Source: Mariniblastus sp. (GTDB lineage Bacteria > Planctomycetota > Planctomycetia > Pirellulales > Pirellulaceae). Taken from it: a stretch of 41,973 nt of DNA. Below the pieces are notes generated by a model that saw only the letters and a list, made by a program, of their open reading frames with translations, was not told the origin of the DNA and did not search any database. The position numbers and the translations under genes are program-made. Below are positions 6,632-15,324 of the stretch, piece after piece. Numbering within the stretch: the stretch's first letter is position 1; every line of letters begins with the position of its first letter. Location of the stretch: contig JALZWN010000096.1 in NCBI GenBank assembly GCA_023300235.1, positions 1 through 41,973 of the forward strand. The letters are read 5' to 3'.

Positions 6632-9571
6632 CCCACACGCATTTACGCGTTTGCAAAAGAACTCGGTCTTGATAATAAGGCCCTGCTTGATATCTGCGAG
6701 AAAGCAAGTATCAAAGGCAAGGGGTCTGCGCTAGCAAGTCTTGACGACACAGAAATTACGCTGATCAAAGCTTACATGGCTGGAAGTACAGCCACCCAAG
6801 AGGCACCTGCTGAGCCCGATACGGGTGCGCCGGTCCGTCCACGAAGTACGAACGTCAAAAAGAAAATCGGCGAAATTGCATCGCCAGTTCGTGAAGCCGT
6901 CGACGAAGTCGCTGAAGCCGTCGAAGTCGAAACCCCAACGGCTGACTTGGAAGAAACTGCGACAGGAGTCGCGGAAGTCGAAGTCACTGAACAAGCCGCT
7001 CCCGCGGCCGAAACCGCTGAAGTGGTTCAGACACCTGCCGAAGTGATTGAGCCTGCTGCAGAAGTGGTTCAGACACCTGCAGAAGTGGTTGAGCCTGCTG
7101 CAGAAGCGATTGAACCTCCTGCGGAAGAAAGCGATTCTGCTCACACTCGCTCGGGACTTCACTCGCGGCTCAAAGGTGGCGGTGAAGACGAAGTGGTTGC
7201 TGAAAAACCAGCCAAACCACCTGCGGTGAAACCAGCGGCGCCAACGCCACCGTCCAAAACGCCCACGGCTCGGTCTCCGTTAACCAATCGCGGCATGTCA
7301 CCTCGTCGCCCCGGCGTTGCTCCGCCTCGCCGGCAACTGCGGAACCTCGACCAAACCAACAAGTCAAGCGACGCCCCAAAGGTGGACCGTCCCAAGAAAA
7401 AAGCGGGTGCGAACATCCGTTTGGCCGCCATGCCAGACGTCAAACAACCTTCCGCGGCTCAAGCCAACTCAGGCGAAAAGGTCCAGAAGCCCGATATTGC
7501 ACTACCACAAGACGCTATCAAAAGCGTGAAAGCCGGTGGCGGTGCGGCTCCGCTTGAACGAACCATCGCCAAAGCCAAAGCCAAACGAAAAGGCAAAGCC
7601 GATGGCACGACCGGCGAAGTCCTTGGCGAAATGCCAGGCCGTAAAACAGCCGCTACCACTCGTCGCGAACGTGGCAACACGATGGGATCGCGTCCGTCAC
7701 GCAACCGCCACAACAACCGTCGTCCGCAACGCCGTCGCTCACGCTCAGGTCCAGTCGCCAACACGGCTGCTCCGCGTAAAGACGATGTCGTTTTGCAATT
7801 GCCGTGTACCATCCGCGAATTCTCAGAAGCCGCAGGTATCCCGTCCGTTCAAGTACTGTTGACGCTCAAGCAACTGGGCGACGAGACCAACCGAACCATC
7901 AACTCGATGGTCGAAGACGAAATGGTCGACTTGTTGACCGATCACTTTGACGTCTCGATCGAGATCCGCGAAGCCGAATCGCTCGAAGATCAAATCACTT
8001 CGCAGTTCGAAGAAGACGATCCAGACAAACTCCAACCTCGCGCACCGATCGTAACTTTCTTGGGTCACGTCGACCACGGAAAAACATCGTTGCTGGATGC
8101 CTTGATCGGTATCAACGTGGTCTCCGGTGAAGCCGGTGGTATTACTCAGCACATCCGTGCCTACGAGATCAAAAAGGGCGACCAAAAAATCGCCTTTGTT
8201 GACACTCCCGGTCACGAAGCGTTCTCCGAAATGCGTGCTCGTGGTGCTAACGTTACCGACATCGTGGTCCTGGTCGTCGCCGCAGACGATGGTGTTATGC
8301 CTCAGACCGAGGAAGCCATCAGTCACGCGAAAGCCGCCGGCGTTCCAATCATCGTCGCGTTGAACAAAATCGATTTGCCCGGCGTCACTGCCGACAAAGC
8401 CATGCAAGACTTGGCCTCGCACGAGTTGCTGCCGAGTGAATGGGGTGGTGAAATCGAAGTCGTCAAAACCAGTGCCATCGCCGGCACCGGATTGGATGAC
8501 TTGCTAGAAACCATTTTGGTCACCGCTGAATTGCACGAATACCAAGCCGACCCAACGCGGGAAGCCCACGGTATGTGCCTCGAAGCCGAACAGCAATCCG
8601 ATCGTGGTGTCATCGCTAAGGTGATGGTCCAGACCGGTACACTCAACGTCGGTGACGTTGTCGTCTGCGGTCCCGCCTACGGCAAAGTTAAAGCGATGCA
8701 CGACACCCTGCATCCGCGGAAAAAACTCAAATCAGCTGAGCCTTCCACGCCGGTCAACTTGACCGGACTGGACACTGCACCTGGTGCTGGCGACAAGTTT
8801 TACGTCGTCGACACCATCGCCAAAGCTCGTGAACTCGCCGAACAACGCAAGTTCAAAGGCCTCGTCAATAAAGTCGGTGGCCGTAGCGTCGAGACTTCAC
8901 TGGAAGACTTCCAACGCTTGCTCGAATCTGGAAACCTATCAAAGGCCACCGGTGACGTCGTCAAGCTTAACTTGATCATTCGTGCCGACGTGAAAGGATC
9001 CATCGAAGCGATCCAAAAAGAGCTCGGCAAGATCTCACACCCAGAAGTCCAAATCATCATCCTGCAAGCCTTGGCTGGCGGTGTTTCCGAAGGCGACGTT
9101 CGCTTGGCGCAAGCCTCCAACGCCGTCATCGTCGCATTCAACGTCGTGCCAAACGAAAAAGCACGCTCGCTGGCCGACGAAACTGGAGTCGAGATTCGAC
9201 GTTACGACGTGATCTACAAGATCACCGACGACCTCAAAGCGACCCTCGAAGGCCGCTTGAAACCAGAAGAACAAGTCGTCGAAGCTGGCATGGCCATGGT
9301 GCTACGAACCTTCAGCATCAGCAAAACTGGCACCATTGCCGGTTGCCGCGTGATGCGTGGATCGATTCAACGTGAGTGTCGCATGCGAGTGATTCGCGAT
9401 CAAACCGTGATCGGTGACTACGCCATCGACTCACTCAAAAGGGAGAAGGACGACGCCAAGGAAGTGGCACGTGGAATGGAGTGTGGTATCAAACTCGAGA
9501 AGTTTAACGACATCAAAGAGGGTGACACGCTTGAAGCCTATAAGATCGAGGAAATCGCTCGGACACTCTAA
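6629..9571 (+). CDS. infB: Translation initiation factor IF-2
   Basis: 980 residues from a GTG with a strong ribosome site. IF2_N domain (1-50, beginning MPTRIYAFAKELGLDNKALL), then a long charged linker (about 55-380) with an acidic heptad-repeat part and a basic Arg/Lys part (about 335-375). A second IF2-associated domain (about 385-445) follows. The GTPase domain starts near 470: G1 GHVDHGKT at about 478-485, then GGITQHI, DTPGHEAF and NKID. Domains II-IV complete the C-terminus. It delivers initiator tRNA to the 30S subunit and promotes subunit joining. The length is in the upper range for bacterial IF-2, owing to the linker. It belongs to the nusA-infB-rbfA cluster conserved across bacteria. 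Confidence 0.97.
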   Translation: MPTRIYAFAKELGLDNKALLDICEKASIKGKGSALASLDDTEITLIKAYMAGSTATQEAPAEPDTGAPVRPRSTNVKKKIGEIASPVREAVDEVAEAVEVETPTADLEETATGVAEVEVTEQAAPAAETAEVVQTPAEVIEPAAEVVQTPAEVVEPAAEAIEPPAEESDSAHTRSGLHSRLKGGGEDEVVAEKPAKPPAVKPAAPTPPSKTPTARSPLTNRGMSPRRPGVAPPRRQLRNLDQTNKSSDAPKVDRPKKKAGANIRLAAMPDVKQPSAAQANSGEKVQKPDIALPQDAIKSVKAGGGAAPLERTIAKAKAKRKGKADGTTGEVLGEMPGRKTAATTRRERGNTMGSRPSRNRHNNRRPQRRRSRSGPVANTAAPRKDDVVLQLPCTIREFSEAAGIPSVQVLLTLKQLGDETNRTINSMVEDEMVDLLTDHFDVSIEIREAESLEDQITSQFEEDDPDKLQPRAPIVTFLGHVDHGKTSLLDALIGINVVSGEAGGITQHIRAYEIKKGDQKIAFVDTPGHEAFSEMRARGANVTDIVVLVVAADDGVMPQTEEAISHAKAAGVPIIVALNKIDLPGVTADKAMQDLASHELLPSEWGGEIEVVKTSAIAGTGLDDLLETILVTAELHEYQADPTREAHGMCLEAEQQSDRGVIAKVMVQTGTLNVGDVVVCGPAYGKVKAMHDTLHPRKKLKSAEPSTPVNLTGLDTAPGAGDKFYVVDTIAKARELAEQRKFKGLVNKVGGRSVETSLEDFQRLLESGNLSKATGDVVKLNLIIRADVKGSIEAIQKELGKISHPEVQIIILQALAGGVSEGDVRLAQASNAVIVAFNVVPNEKARSLADETGVEIRRYDVIYKITDDLKATLEGRLKPEEQVVEAGMAMVLRTFSISKTGTIAGCRVMRGSIQRECRMRVIRDQTVIGDYAIDSLKREKDDAKEVARGMECGIKLEKFNDIKEGDTLEAYKIEEIARTL
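7019..7123 (+). repeat. 21-bp x 5 tandem repeat in the IF-2 linker
   Basis: Five consecutive 21-base units (7019-7039, 7040-7060, 7061-7081, 7082-7102, 7103-7123) encode heptads of the form EVVQTPA or EVVEPAA. Units 1 and 3, and units 2 and 4, resemble each other most, which indicates a 42-base higher-order duplication. The repeat keeps the frame and lengthens the acidic linker. Confidence 0.85.
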
Positions 9572-9601
9572 AGCGAAACACCGTCACGCTGAAACTGCCC
9601 G

Positions 9602-9623
9602 CCTAAGGTCAAATGACTTTAGG
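9602..9623. terminator. Hairpin after infB, weak terminator candidate
   Basis: CCTAAGGTC and GACTTTAGG can pair over nine positions, one of them G-U, around a four-base loop. A run of six T's lies only about 28 bases further on, so classical intrinsic termination is uncertain. rbfA follows in the same direction at 9759. Confidence 0.3.
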
Positions 9624-9758
9624 TTGGCAATTTTCGGCGACCGTCGGCTTTTTTCCTGAGAGTGTGATTTTTTGCAAACCTTAAAACCGGTTCGCTATTT
9701 ACAATGCCAAACCGCGCCAACGCGGATCATTCCTTTTGCAATCATTCAGGTTAAGTCC

Positions 9759-10211
9759 ATGAGTTCCCGTCGAGTCTTAAAAGCAGCTCAGGCGATTCGC
9801 GAAGTCGTCAGCATGGCGATCATCAAGGATCTAAAAGACCCTCGAATCAAAAACGTTACCGTCACCATGGTCGAAGTCACCCCCGACTTACGACAAGCCA
9901 AGGTCAACGTCACCATCCGCGGCGATTCAAAAAAACAAAAGCTCTGCATCCGTGGACTGCAGAACTCTGCCGGCTTCCTCCAGCAGAAGATCGGTCGCCG
10001 CATCGACACTCGCTACACGCCGCGGCTTGAATTCGTGATCGACAAAGGCCTCGAAAACTCATTGGCCGTCACCCGCATTCTGGAAGAAATCTTGCCGGCT
10101 GAGCGTGAACTGCACGGCGAAAATACTGACGACGCTTGCGAGACTGGCGTAGAAGCCGCGCCAACCGAAGTAGCAACAGCAACCAATCAAGAATCGTCTG
10201 ACGCCCATTAA
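9759..10211 (+). CDS. rbfA: Ribosome-binding factor A
   Basis: 150 residues from the ATG at 9759 (MSSRRVLKAAQAIREVVSMAI). The open frame extends upstream to a TTG at 9672, but those residues do not match the family, so the ATG is preferred. The protein has the KH-like RbfA fold: an N-terminal helix, DPRIKNVTVTMVEVTPDLRQAKVNV, then the helix RGLQNSAGFLQQKIGRRI with TPRLEFVIDKG. A C-terminal tail of about 35 residues is acidic and Ala/Thr-rich. RbfA assists late 16S rRNA 5'-end processing and 30S maturation. It follows infB as in most bacteria. Confidence 0.95.
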   Translation: MSSRRVLKAAQAIREVVSMAIIKDLKDPRIKNVTVTMVEVTPDLRQAKVNVTIRGDSKKQKLCIRGLQNSAGFLQQKIGRRIDTRYTPRLEFVIDKGLENSLAVTRILEEILPAERELHGENTDDACETGVEAAPTEVATATNQESSDAH

Positions 10212-10298
10212 AAACAGTGCGGCTAAGATTACCACAATTCAATACCACCAACGCATCGCCGGCTAGACCCGCCGAAGTGCCCAACCCAACAAGCTTTC

Positions 10299-11306
10299 AT
10301 GTCCGCCAAAAATCGCGCTGATTTAATCAACAAGCTCTTCAAAGTTGCCAAAAAAGAATACGACTTCATCAAGCCGCCTTCCAACCGCACCGTCTTTGAA
10401 AACATGCTCTACGGCTGCTGCCTTGAGAACTCAACTTTCGAAGCTGCCGACGAAGCCTTCGCCAAGCTTCAAGAGAACTTTTGCGATTGGAACGAAGTCC
10501 GTGTCACCACAATCGACGAACTAGCCGAAAGCGGCAAGAACCTTGGCACTCCCCGTGAATGCGCCACCAGCATCAAGCAAACACTCTATGGAGTATTTGA
10601 AAAGTACTTCACTTACGACTTGGATTTTCTGAAAAAGGAAAACCTTGGCAAAGCCGTCACGACCTTCGAAGCCATGAAAGGCGTGACGTCGTTCGTGATT
10701 TCTTACGTCTCTCAAAACGGTTTAGGCGGCCACGCGATCGCCATCGACAACTCCACGATGAGCCTGTTTTATGTGCTGGGAATCGTCAGCGAAGACGAAG
10801 CCAAAAAAGGACGAGTACCGGGTCTTGAGCGGACCATCGCGAAAGCCAAAGGCGCCGAATTCTTCATCTTGGTCCACCAACTGGCCGTCGATTTTGCCAA
10901 GGCCCCGTTCAGCACCAAGGTGCGTGACAAGCTGCTAAAAATAAACTCGGACGCGAAAGAGCGATTCCCAAAACGCGCCAGCAAGAAGAAGCCAGAGCCT
11001 GCCAAGCCAGTAAAGAAAGCGACCGAGAAAAAAGCCAATGTGAAGCAGGTCGAACCAAAAACTGCCAAAGCAACTAAAAAAGTAGCCAAGAAATCCACTA
11101 AAAAAGCTCCGGTGAAAAAAGCCGCTGCCAAGAAGGCGACTAAAAAAGCAGCAGCGAATAAAACGCCCGCAAAGAAAGCGGCTAAAAAAGTAGCCAAGAA
11201 AGCTACCAAGAAAAAGGCGGCGGCAAAACCTGCCAAGAAAACCGCTAAAAAGGCCACCAAGAAAAAGTCGCCGAACAAAAAGCTGTCCAAAAAGAAACCT
11301 CGTTAG
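10299..11306 (+). CDS. HhH-GPD (endonuclease III-like) fold fused to a histone H1-like lysine-rich tail
   Basis: 335 residues in two parts. Residues 1 to about 215 look like an endonuclease III-type helix-hairpin-helix fold: the stretch MKGVTSFVISYV (126-137) aligns with the LPGVGRKTA hairpin of Nth/MutY, and AIDNST (148-153) with the VDTHV segment, keeping Asp150. The catalytic Lys of Nth corresponds to Phe132, and no Fe-S cysteine cluster follows. Residues about 225-335 are an almost pure Lys/Ala/Pro/Thr/Val tail with KKA, KKVAKK and KKATKK repeats, like the C-terminus of histone H1 and bacterial H1 mimics. I infer a DNA-binding, chromatin-like protein with lost or altered glycosylase activity. 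It lies between rbfA and a YebC-family gene, so co-transcription with the translation cluster is possible. The fold assignment is by eye and moderately certain. Confidence 0.7.
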   Translation: MSAKNRADLINKLFKVAKKEYDFIKPPSNRTVFENMLYGCCLENSTFEAADEAFAKLQENFCDWNEVRVTTIDELAESGKNLGTPRECATSIKQTLYGVFEKYFTYDLDFLKKENLGKAVTTFEAMKGVTSFVISYVSQNGLGGHAIAIDNSTMSLFYVLGIVSEDEAKKGRVPGLERTIAKAKGAEFFILVHQLAVDFAKAPFSTKVRDKLLKINSDAKERFPKRASKKKPEPAKPVKKATEKKANVKQVEPKTAKATKKVAKKSTKKAPVKKAAAKKATKKAAANKTPAKKAAKKVAKKATKKKAAAKPAKKTAKKATKKKSPNKKLSKKKPR

Positions 11307-11394
11307 TCACCGATGTTCGCTACCGGCAGCTTGAACGGTTACCGGTTCGCACAACCAATCACCGTTTCGAAAACCTCAACCCAACGTAGATGCC

Positions 11395-12144
11395 ATGGCT
11401 GGTCATAGTAAATGGGCAAACATCAAGCACAAGAAAGCGGCCACCGACGCCAAACGCGGCAAGGCCTGGAGTAAGCTTTCTAAAGCGATCATCATCGCCG
11501 CCAAGCAGGGCGGTCCGGACCCCAGCGGTAACGTACGTTTGCGAACTGCCATCGCCGACGCCAAAGCCGTCAGCATGCCCAAAGACAACATCGAACGGGC
11601 CATCAAAAAAGGCTCCGGCGAAACCGATGGCAACAACTACGAAGAAATTATCTACGAAGGTTACGGCCCGGGCGGCGTCGCCGTGATGTGCGATATCTTG
11701 ACCGACAACCGTAACCGAACCGCCCCCGAACTCCGCAAGGTATTCGAAAAAGCCGGCGGCGAAATGGGACGCACCGGATGCGTCGGTTACCTGTTCGATC
11801 GCAAAGGCCTATTCGTCATCCCTGCCGAAGGCAACGACGAAGAAACAATCATGGACACCGCACTCGAAGCCGGCGCCGAAGACATCACCAGCAGCGACGG
11901 AAACTTCGAAGTCCTCTGTGAACCCGACGCCTACTCCGACGTATCCGAAGCCCTCGAAACCGCCAGCATCGAGTGCCTGACCAAGTCCGTCACTCGGATC
12001 CCACAAAACGTCGTCGAAGTCACCGACGTCGAAGACGCTCGCAAAGTATTGCAACTGATGGAAGTGCTCGACGACCACGACGACGTCCAAGCCGTATCAG
12101 CGAACTTCAATATCTCCGACGAAATCCTCGCCGAATTAGGTTAA
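11395..12144 (+). CDS. yebC: YebC/PmpR family protein
   Basis: 249 residues with the unmistakable family N-terminus MAGHSKWANIKHKKAATDAKRGKAW, then GGPDPSGNVRLRTAI, YEGYGPGGVAVMC and NRNRTAPELRKVFEKAGG. Length and domain order match the family. Members were described as DNA-binding transcriptional regulators (PmpR). More recent work links the family to translation through stalling motifs, which fits its position after nusA-infB-rbfA. No ruvC, ruvA or ruvB gene follows, unlike in many proteobacteria. Confidence 0.96.
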   Translation: MAGHSKWANIKHKKAATDAKRGKAWSKLSKAIIIAAKQGGPDPSGNVRLRTAIADAKAVSMPKDNIERAIKKGSGETDGNNYEEIIYEGYGPGGVAVMCDILTDNRNRTAPELRKVFEKAGGEMGRTGCVGYLFDRKGLFVIPAEGNDEETIMDTALEAGAEDITSSDGNFEVLCEPDAYSDVSEALETASIECLTKSVTRIPQNVVEVTDVEDARKVLQLMEVLDDHDDVQAVSANFNISDEILAELG

Positions 12145-12402
12145 CCACTAATGCGGCGGCAACGCTTCCAGTCTGCCTTACGCATAAGACCATCGACGAG
12201 CCTCGCAATCAAAACCCGCGTCGCCATAGACTTTTACGTGTAGCCCAGTCCCATCGATCTGCGGACGAAGATGGCCCGCGTTTCTTTGACCCACGAAGCC
12301 GAAGTCTAGGCCCAAATTCGCATTCTAAAAAACGCTTCGCTTGGTAAGATAACGGGCTGAATCTTTCCCCCTTTTTCGATCGACCCCGATCCTAGGCCAA
12401 TC

Positions 12403-13863
12403 ATGTCAACCGACGTACCTGCAAAAACACACAAGCTTTACATCGAAACCGTTGGCTGTCAGATGAACATGCTCGACAGCGAAATGGTTGTCGCGAGCCT
12501 GCGACGCGAAGGCTACGAGCTATCCGATAACGTTGGCGATGCGGACACGATTTTGTTCAACACCTGCAGCGTTCGCGAGCAAGCTGAAAACAAAACTTAC
12601 AGTGCACTAGGGCGACTACGAGCCGAAAAGAAAAAGAACCCCGAAAAGATTATCGGGGTGATGGGCTGCATGGCTCAGAAAGATCAACAACTGATCTTTC
12701 AACGTGCACCTTACGTGGACATCGTCGTTGGTCCGGGACAGCTAAAAGAGATTCCCTGCTTGATCCGCAAAGCACGCGAAGAAGGCGGACAGCACACCGC
12801 CGTTGGGCTTGGTCGAACCGATGGCAAAGTGGACGACATCAAACGCAGTCACGAAACGTTTGACCCAATGCGTGACCCGACGATGCGCCCGACACCGTTT
12901 CAAGCGTTCTTGCGAATTCAAATCGGCTGCGACAAGTTTTGTACTTACTGCATCGTGCCGATGACTCGCGGTCCGGAGCAAGGTCGTGACCCAGACATGA
13001 TTTTGGACGAAGCGAAAATCTTGGCCGACCAAGGTGCCAAAGAGATCACGCTGTTAGGGCAAACGGTTAACAGCTACCGCCATGTCGGTTTAAACAAAAC
13101 CACTCGGCTCGCGGATTTGCTTTACAAGCTGCACGACATCAATGGCTTGGAGCGAATCAAGTTTGTCACCAGCTATCCAAAGGATATGGACTACGAGTTA
13201 TTAACCGCAGTCCGTGATCTGGAAAAATGCTCGCCGTACTTGCATGTGCCGCTGCAGAGCGGAAGCGACACGGTTCTTAAACGCATGAAGCGAGGCTACA
13301 CCGTCGCCGATTATCGCGACATGATGGCTCGCATCAATGAAACGCTCGGCAGTGCCGCGGCCGTTTCGAGCGACTTCATCGTGGGCTTCTCAGGAGAAAC
13401 CGAGGACGAATTCCAAGACACCGTAAAGCTGGTCAAAGAATGCCGTTTTAAAAACAGTTTCATTTTCAAGTACAGCGAACGACCGGGAACGAAATCGGCT
13501 GAACGGATGCCGGATGATGTTCCGTTTGAAGTCAAAAAACGACGGAACAACGAACTACTGGACGTCCAAAACGCAATCAGCGAAGAAGACAACCAAAAAT
13601 TCCTCGGCGAGACCGTGAGGGTGTTAGTTGAAGGGCCGAGTAAACGTTCAGGCGCGAAGGTCAACGAGCGATCCGACAAAGCTGGCTTGGTACAGCTAAC
13701 CGGCCGAACTCATTGCGACCGAATCGTGGTGTTTGATGGTAACGAACGCTTAGTCGGTCAGACGATTCCCGTTGGAATTTTCGAAATCGCTGCCCACACG
13801 TTAATCGGTACGGTGATCACCGACAATGCGTCGTCCGGCCAGTCGGTTACGTTGATGGGCTAA
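12403..13863 (+). CDS. miaB: tRNA-2-methylthio-N6-dimethylallyladenosine synthase MiaB
   Basis: 486 residues. The N-terminal UPF0004 domain carries Cys19 (GCQMN), Cys55 (NTCSVRE) and Cys89 (GCMAQ), ligands of the auxiliary 4Fe-4S cluster. The radical SAM motif CDKFCTYC supplies Cys176, Cys180 and Cys183. A C-terminal TRAM domain (about 405-475) binds tRNA. The NTCSVRE motif and overall length favour MiaB over RimO or MtaB. The enzyme methylthiolates i6A37 of tRNAs reading UNN codons. It stands 258 bases after the YebC-family gene; that gap holds no gene I recognise. Confidence 0.95.
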   Translation: MSTDVPAKTHKLYIETVGCQMNMLDSEMVVASLRREGYELSDNVGDADTILFNTCSVREQAENKTYSALGRLRAEKKKNPEKIIGVMGCMAQKDQQLIFQRAPYVDIVVGPGQLKEIPCLIRKAREEGGQHTAVGLGRTDGKVDDIKRSHETFDPMRDPTMRPTPFQAFLRIQIGCDKFCTYCIVPMTRGPEQGRDPDMILDEAKILADQGAKEITLLGQTVNSYRHVGLNKTTRLADLLYKLHDINGLERIKFVTSYPKDMDYELLTAVRDLEKCSPYLHVPLQSGSDTVLKRMKRGYTVADYRDMMARINETLGSAAAVSSDFIVGFSGETEDEFQDTVKLVKECRFKNSFIFKYSERPGTKSAERMPDDVPFEVKKRRNNELLDVQNAISEEDNQKFLGETVRVLVEGPSKRSGAKVNERSDKAGLVQLTGRTHCDRIVVFDGNERLVGQTIPVGIFEIAAHTLIGTVITDNASSGQSVTLMG

Positions 13864-13981
13864 GACTCTTTATTGCGGTGGCAACCGGCGCCAGCGTTCT
13901 GTCGCTCACTATTGAAGCACCTAAAACTCTTACTGCCCTCGGTTTTAAAACTACTGATGCAAAGAGCTGCGAACCGCCCCG

Positions 13982-15175
13982 TTACTTCTCCCAACGAACA
14001 TCAATCACTTGACTGTCGGCATCGACGGTGGTGATGGTTTGCTTCTGCAGATCATCGCCGTTGTGGATTTGCAATTCATACTTTTCACCGCGTTGCAACT
14101 CAAACTCTAACAGGTCATTCATATCCGCCGTGTTGGTTGGACTGGTGCCGGAGAGTCTGATAGGTTCTTTTTCTGATTGCTCAGTTGAAACCACTGTGAC
14201 CTTCGCAGCCACGCGTTCGGTTTTCGCTGCGTTCCAAACGCGAATCCGAACTTGAACCTTGCTTGGATCGGCTTCAGCGACTTCGACTTTACGCGTATAG
14301 CGGTCGGTCACATTGATCGCGTAAACCACATTTTCGCGATCGCCCGACCAAACTAAAGGAAACACCGTATCGGTCCGAGCAAAGCTGATCGAGTAAATCG
14401 AGTTCATCCGTTTTGACTTATCCGCCAGCGCCGCGTCGCGTTGGAACCAAGCTCGGTCGAGACCGTTTTTGTTATACTCGGCAGCACCGGTGAAGTGCCA
14501 ATCGCCTTTGTCCCAAACTTCGACCCATGTGTGATTGCCGCTTTTGGTGGACCAGCTAGGAATGCCGGTCAACCTAGCGGGAACATGCACGCTACGGCAG
14601 GCGTCGGCGAGCAAGATCGATAGCCCAGTGCACGAGGCTAAACCACTATCCATCGATTCACTTGGAGACTGGTTGGCTTTTTTGCGTTTGGTCGAATACT
14701 TGACTTTAACTCTTTTGAACAAGTGTTTGTTGAGTTCTTGAGCGGCTTCGCCGGTGGTCTTGCAATCCTTCACGATCGGCCAGCAAATCTTGCGAAGCTT
14801 ACCTCGCCAGTTTTCTCGTTCTTCATCGACATTCGCGTAGGGCAAAATATTTGCAAAGAACAGATCGCCTGAAACCTCACCTGCCCATGGCGCTGCCGCG
14901 CGAGCCTCGTAAGCCACTTTAACGTTATCCAGTAAGAATCCCGCCGAGAGCGACTGTAAATCCTTGCAAGGCATGTTTTGAATCAAAAACTCGACGGCCG
15001 CGCGATGTTCTTTCGGAGCTCGTTTGACCGCTTGCTCGAGCTCGCTTCGGTTCTCGCCCGCCAATTCGTAACGCTCAACCAGCGGATCGGTTTGGACAGC
15101 AGGCTGAGCAATCGCGGTACAGCTCAGCAAACAAACTAACAACCTAGCAACCAACAACAAACTTGTACGATTCAT
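13982..15175 (-). CDS. Exported transglutaminase-like protein
   Basis: 397 residues from the ATG at 15175, which gives a clean signal peptide (MNRTSLLLVARLLVCLLSCTAIAQ). A GTG 11 codons upstream is the alternative start. The transglutaminase core is at about 175-245: Cys182 in LASCTGLS, His215 in GNHTWVEVW, and then WHFTGAAE where a catalytic Asp is usual. The WHFxGAAExN...LDRAWF pattern resembles secreted transglutaminase-like proteins seen in other bacteria, in which the third residue differs from the textbook Asp. The C-terminus (about 260-397) is beta-rich, possibly an Ig-like domain. The role may be envelope protein or peptide cross-linking or cleavage; the substrate is unknown. It is convergent with miaB. 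Confidence 0.8.
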   Translation of the reverse strand: MNRTSLLLVARLLVCLLSCTAIAQPAVQTDPLVERYELAGENRSELEQAVKRAPKEHRAAVEFLIQNMPCKDLQSLSAGFLLDNVKVAYEARAAAPWAGEVSGDLFFANILPYANVDEERENWRGKLRKICWPIVKDCKTTGEAAQELNKHLFKRVKVKYSTKRKKANQSPSESMDSGLASCTGLSILLADACRSVHVPARLTGIPSWSTKSGNHTWVEVWDKGDWHFTGAAEYNKNGLDRAWFQRDAALADKSKRMNSIYSISFARTDTVFPLVWSGDRENVVYAINVTDRYTRKVEVAEADPSKVQVRIRVWNAAKTERVAAKVTVVSTEQSEKEPIRLSGTSPTNTADMNDLLEFELQRGEKYELQIHNGDDLQKQTITTVDADSQVIDVRWEK

Positions 15176-15324
15176 GTTCACAGGCCTAAAAAGAAGTCGT
15201 TCAATCACCCATGCCCAGAGCGACCAATAAGGAGAAGTTACCCGTCATTCTAAATCATCTTGAGTGAAATTCCCATTCGCTTGTTTCAATGAGATTTCGT
15301 TCGACGTGGAGCGTGTTTCTTGTG

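Noticed and set aside
7019..7123. Possible CRISPR-like regular repeat
   Set aside because: The 21-base units are contiguous, without spacers, and lie in frame in the IF-2 linker.
9672..9758. 29-residue N-terminal extension of RbfA from a TTG
   Set aside because: The family begins at the MSSRR segment, and the upstream residues show no similarity to it.
10981..11306. Frameshift as the source of the lysine-rich tail
   Set aside because: The tail is regular KKA/KKVAKK-type sequence using both AAA and AAG codons and is typical of H1-like proteins, not of out-of-frame sequence.
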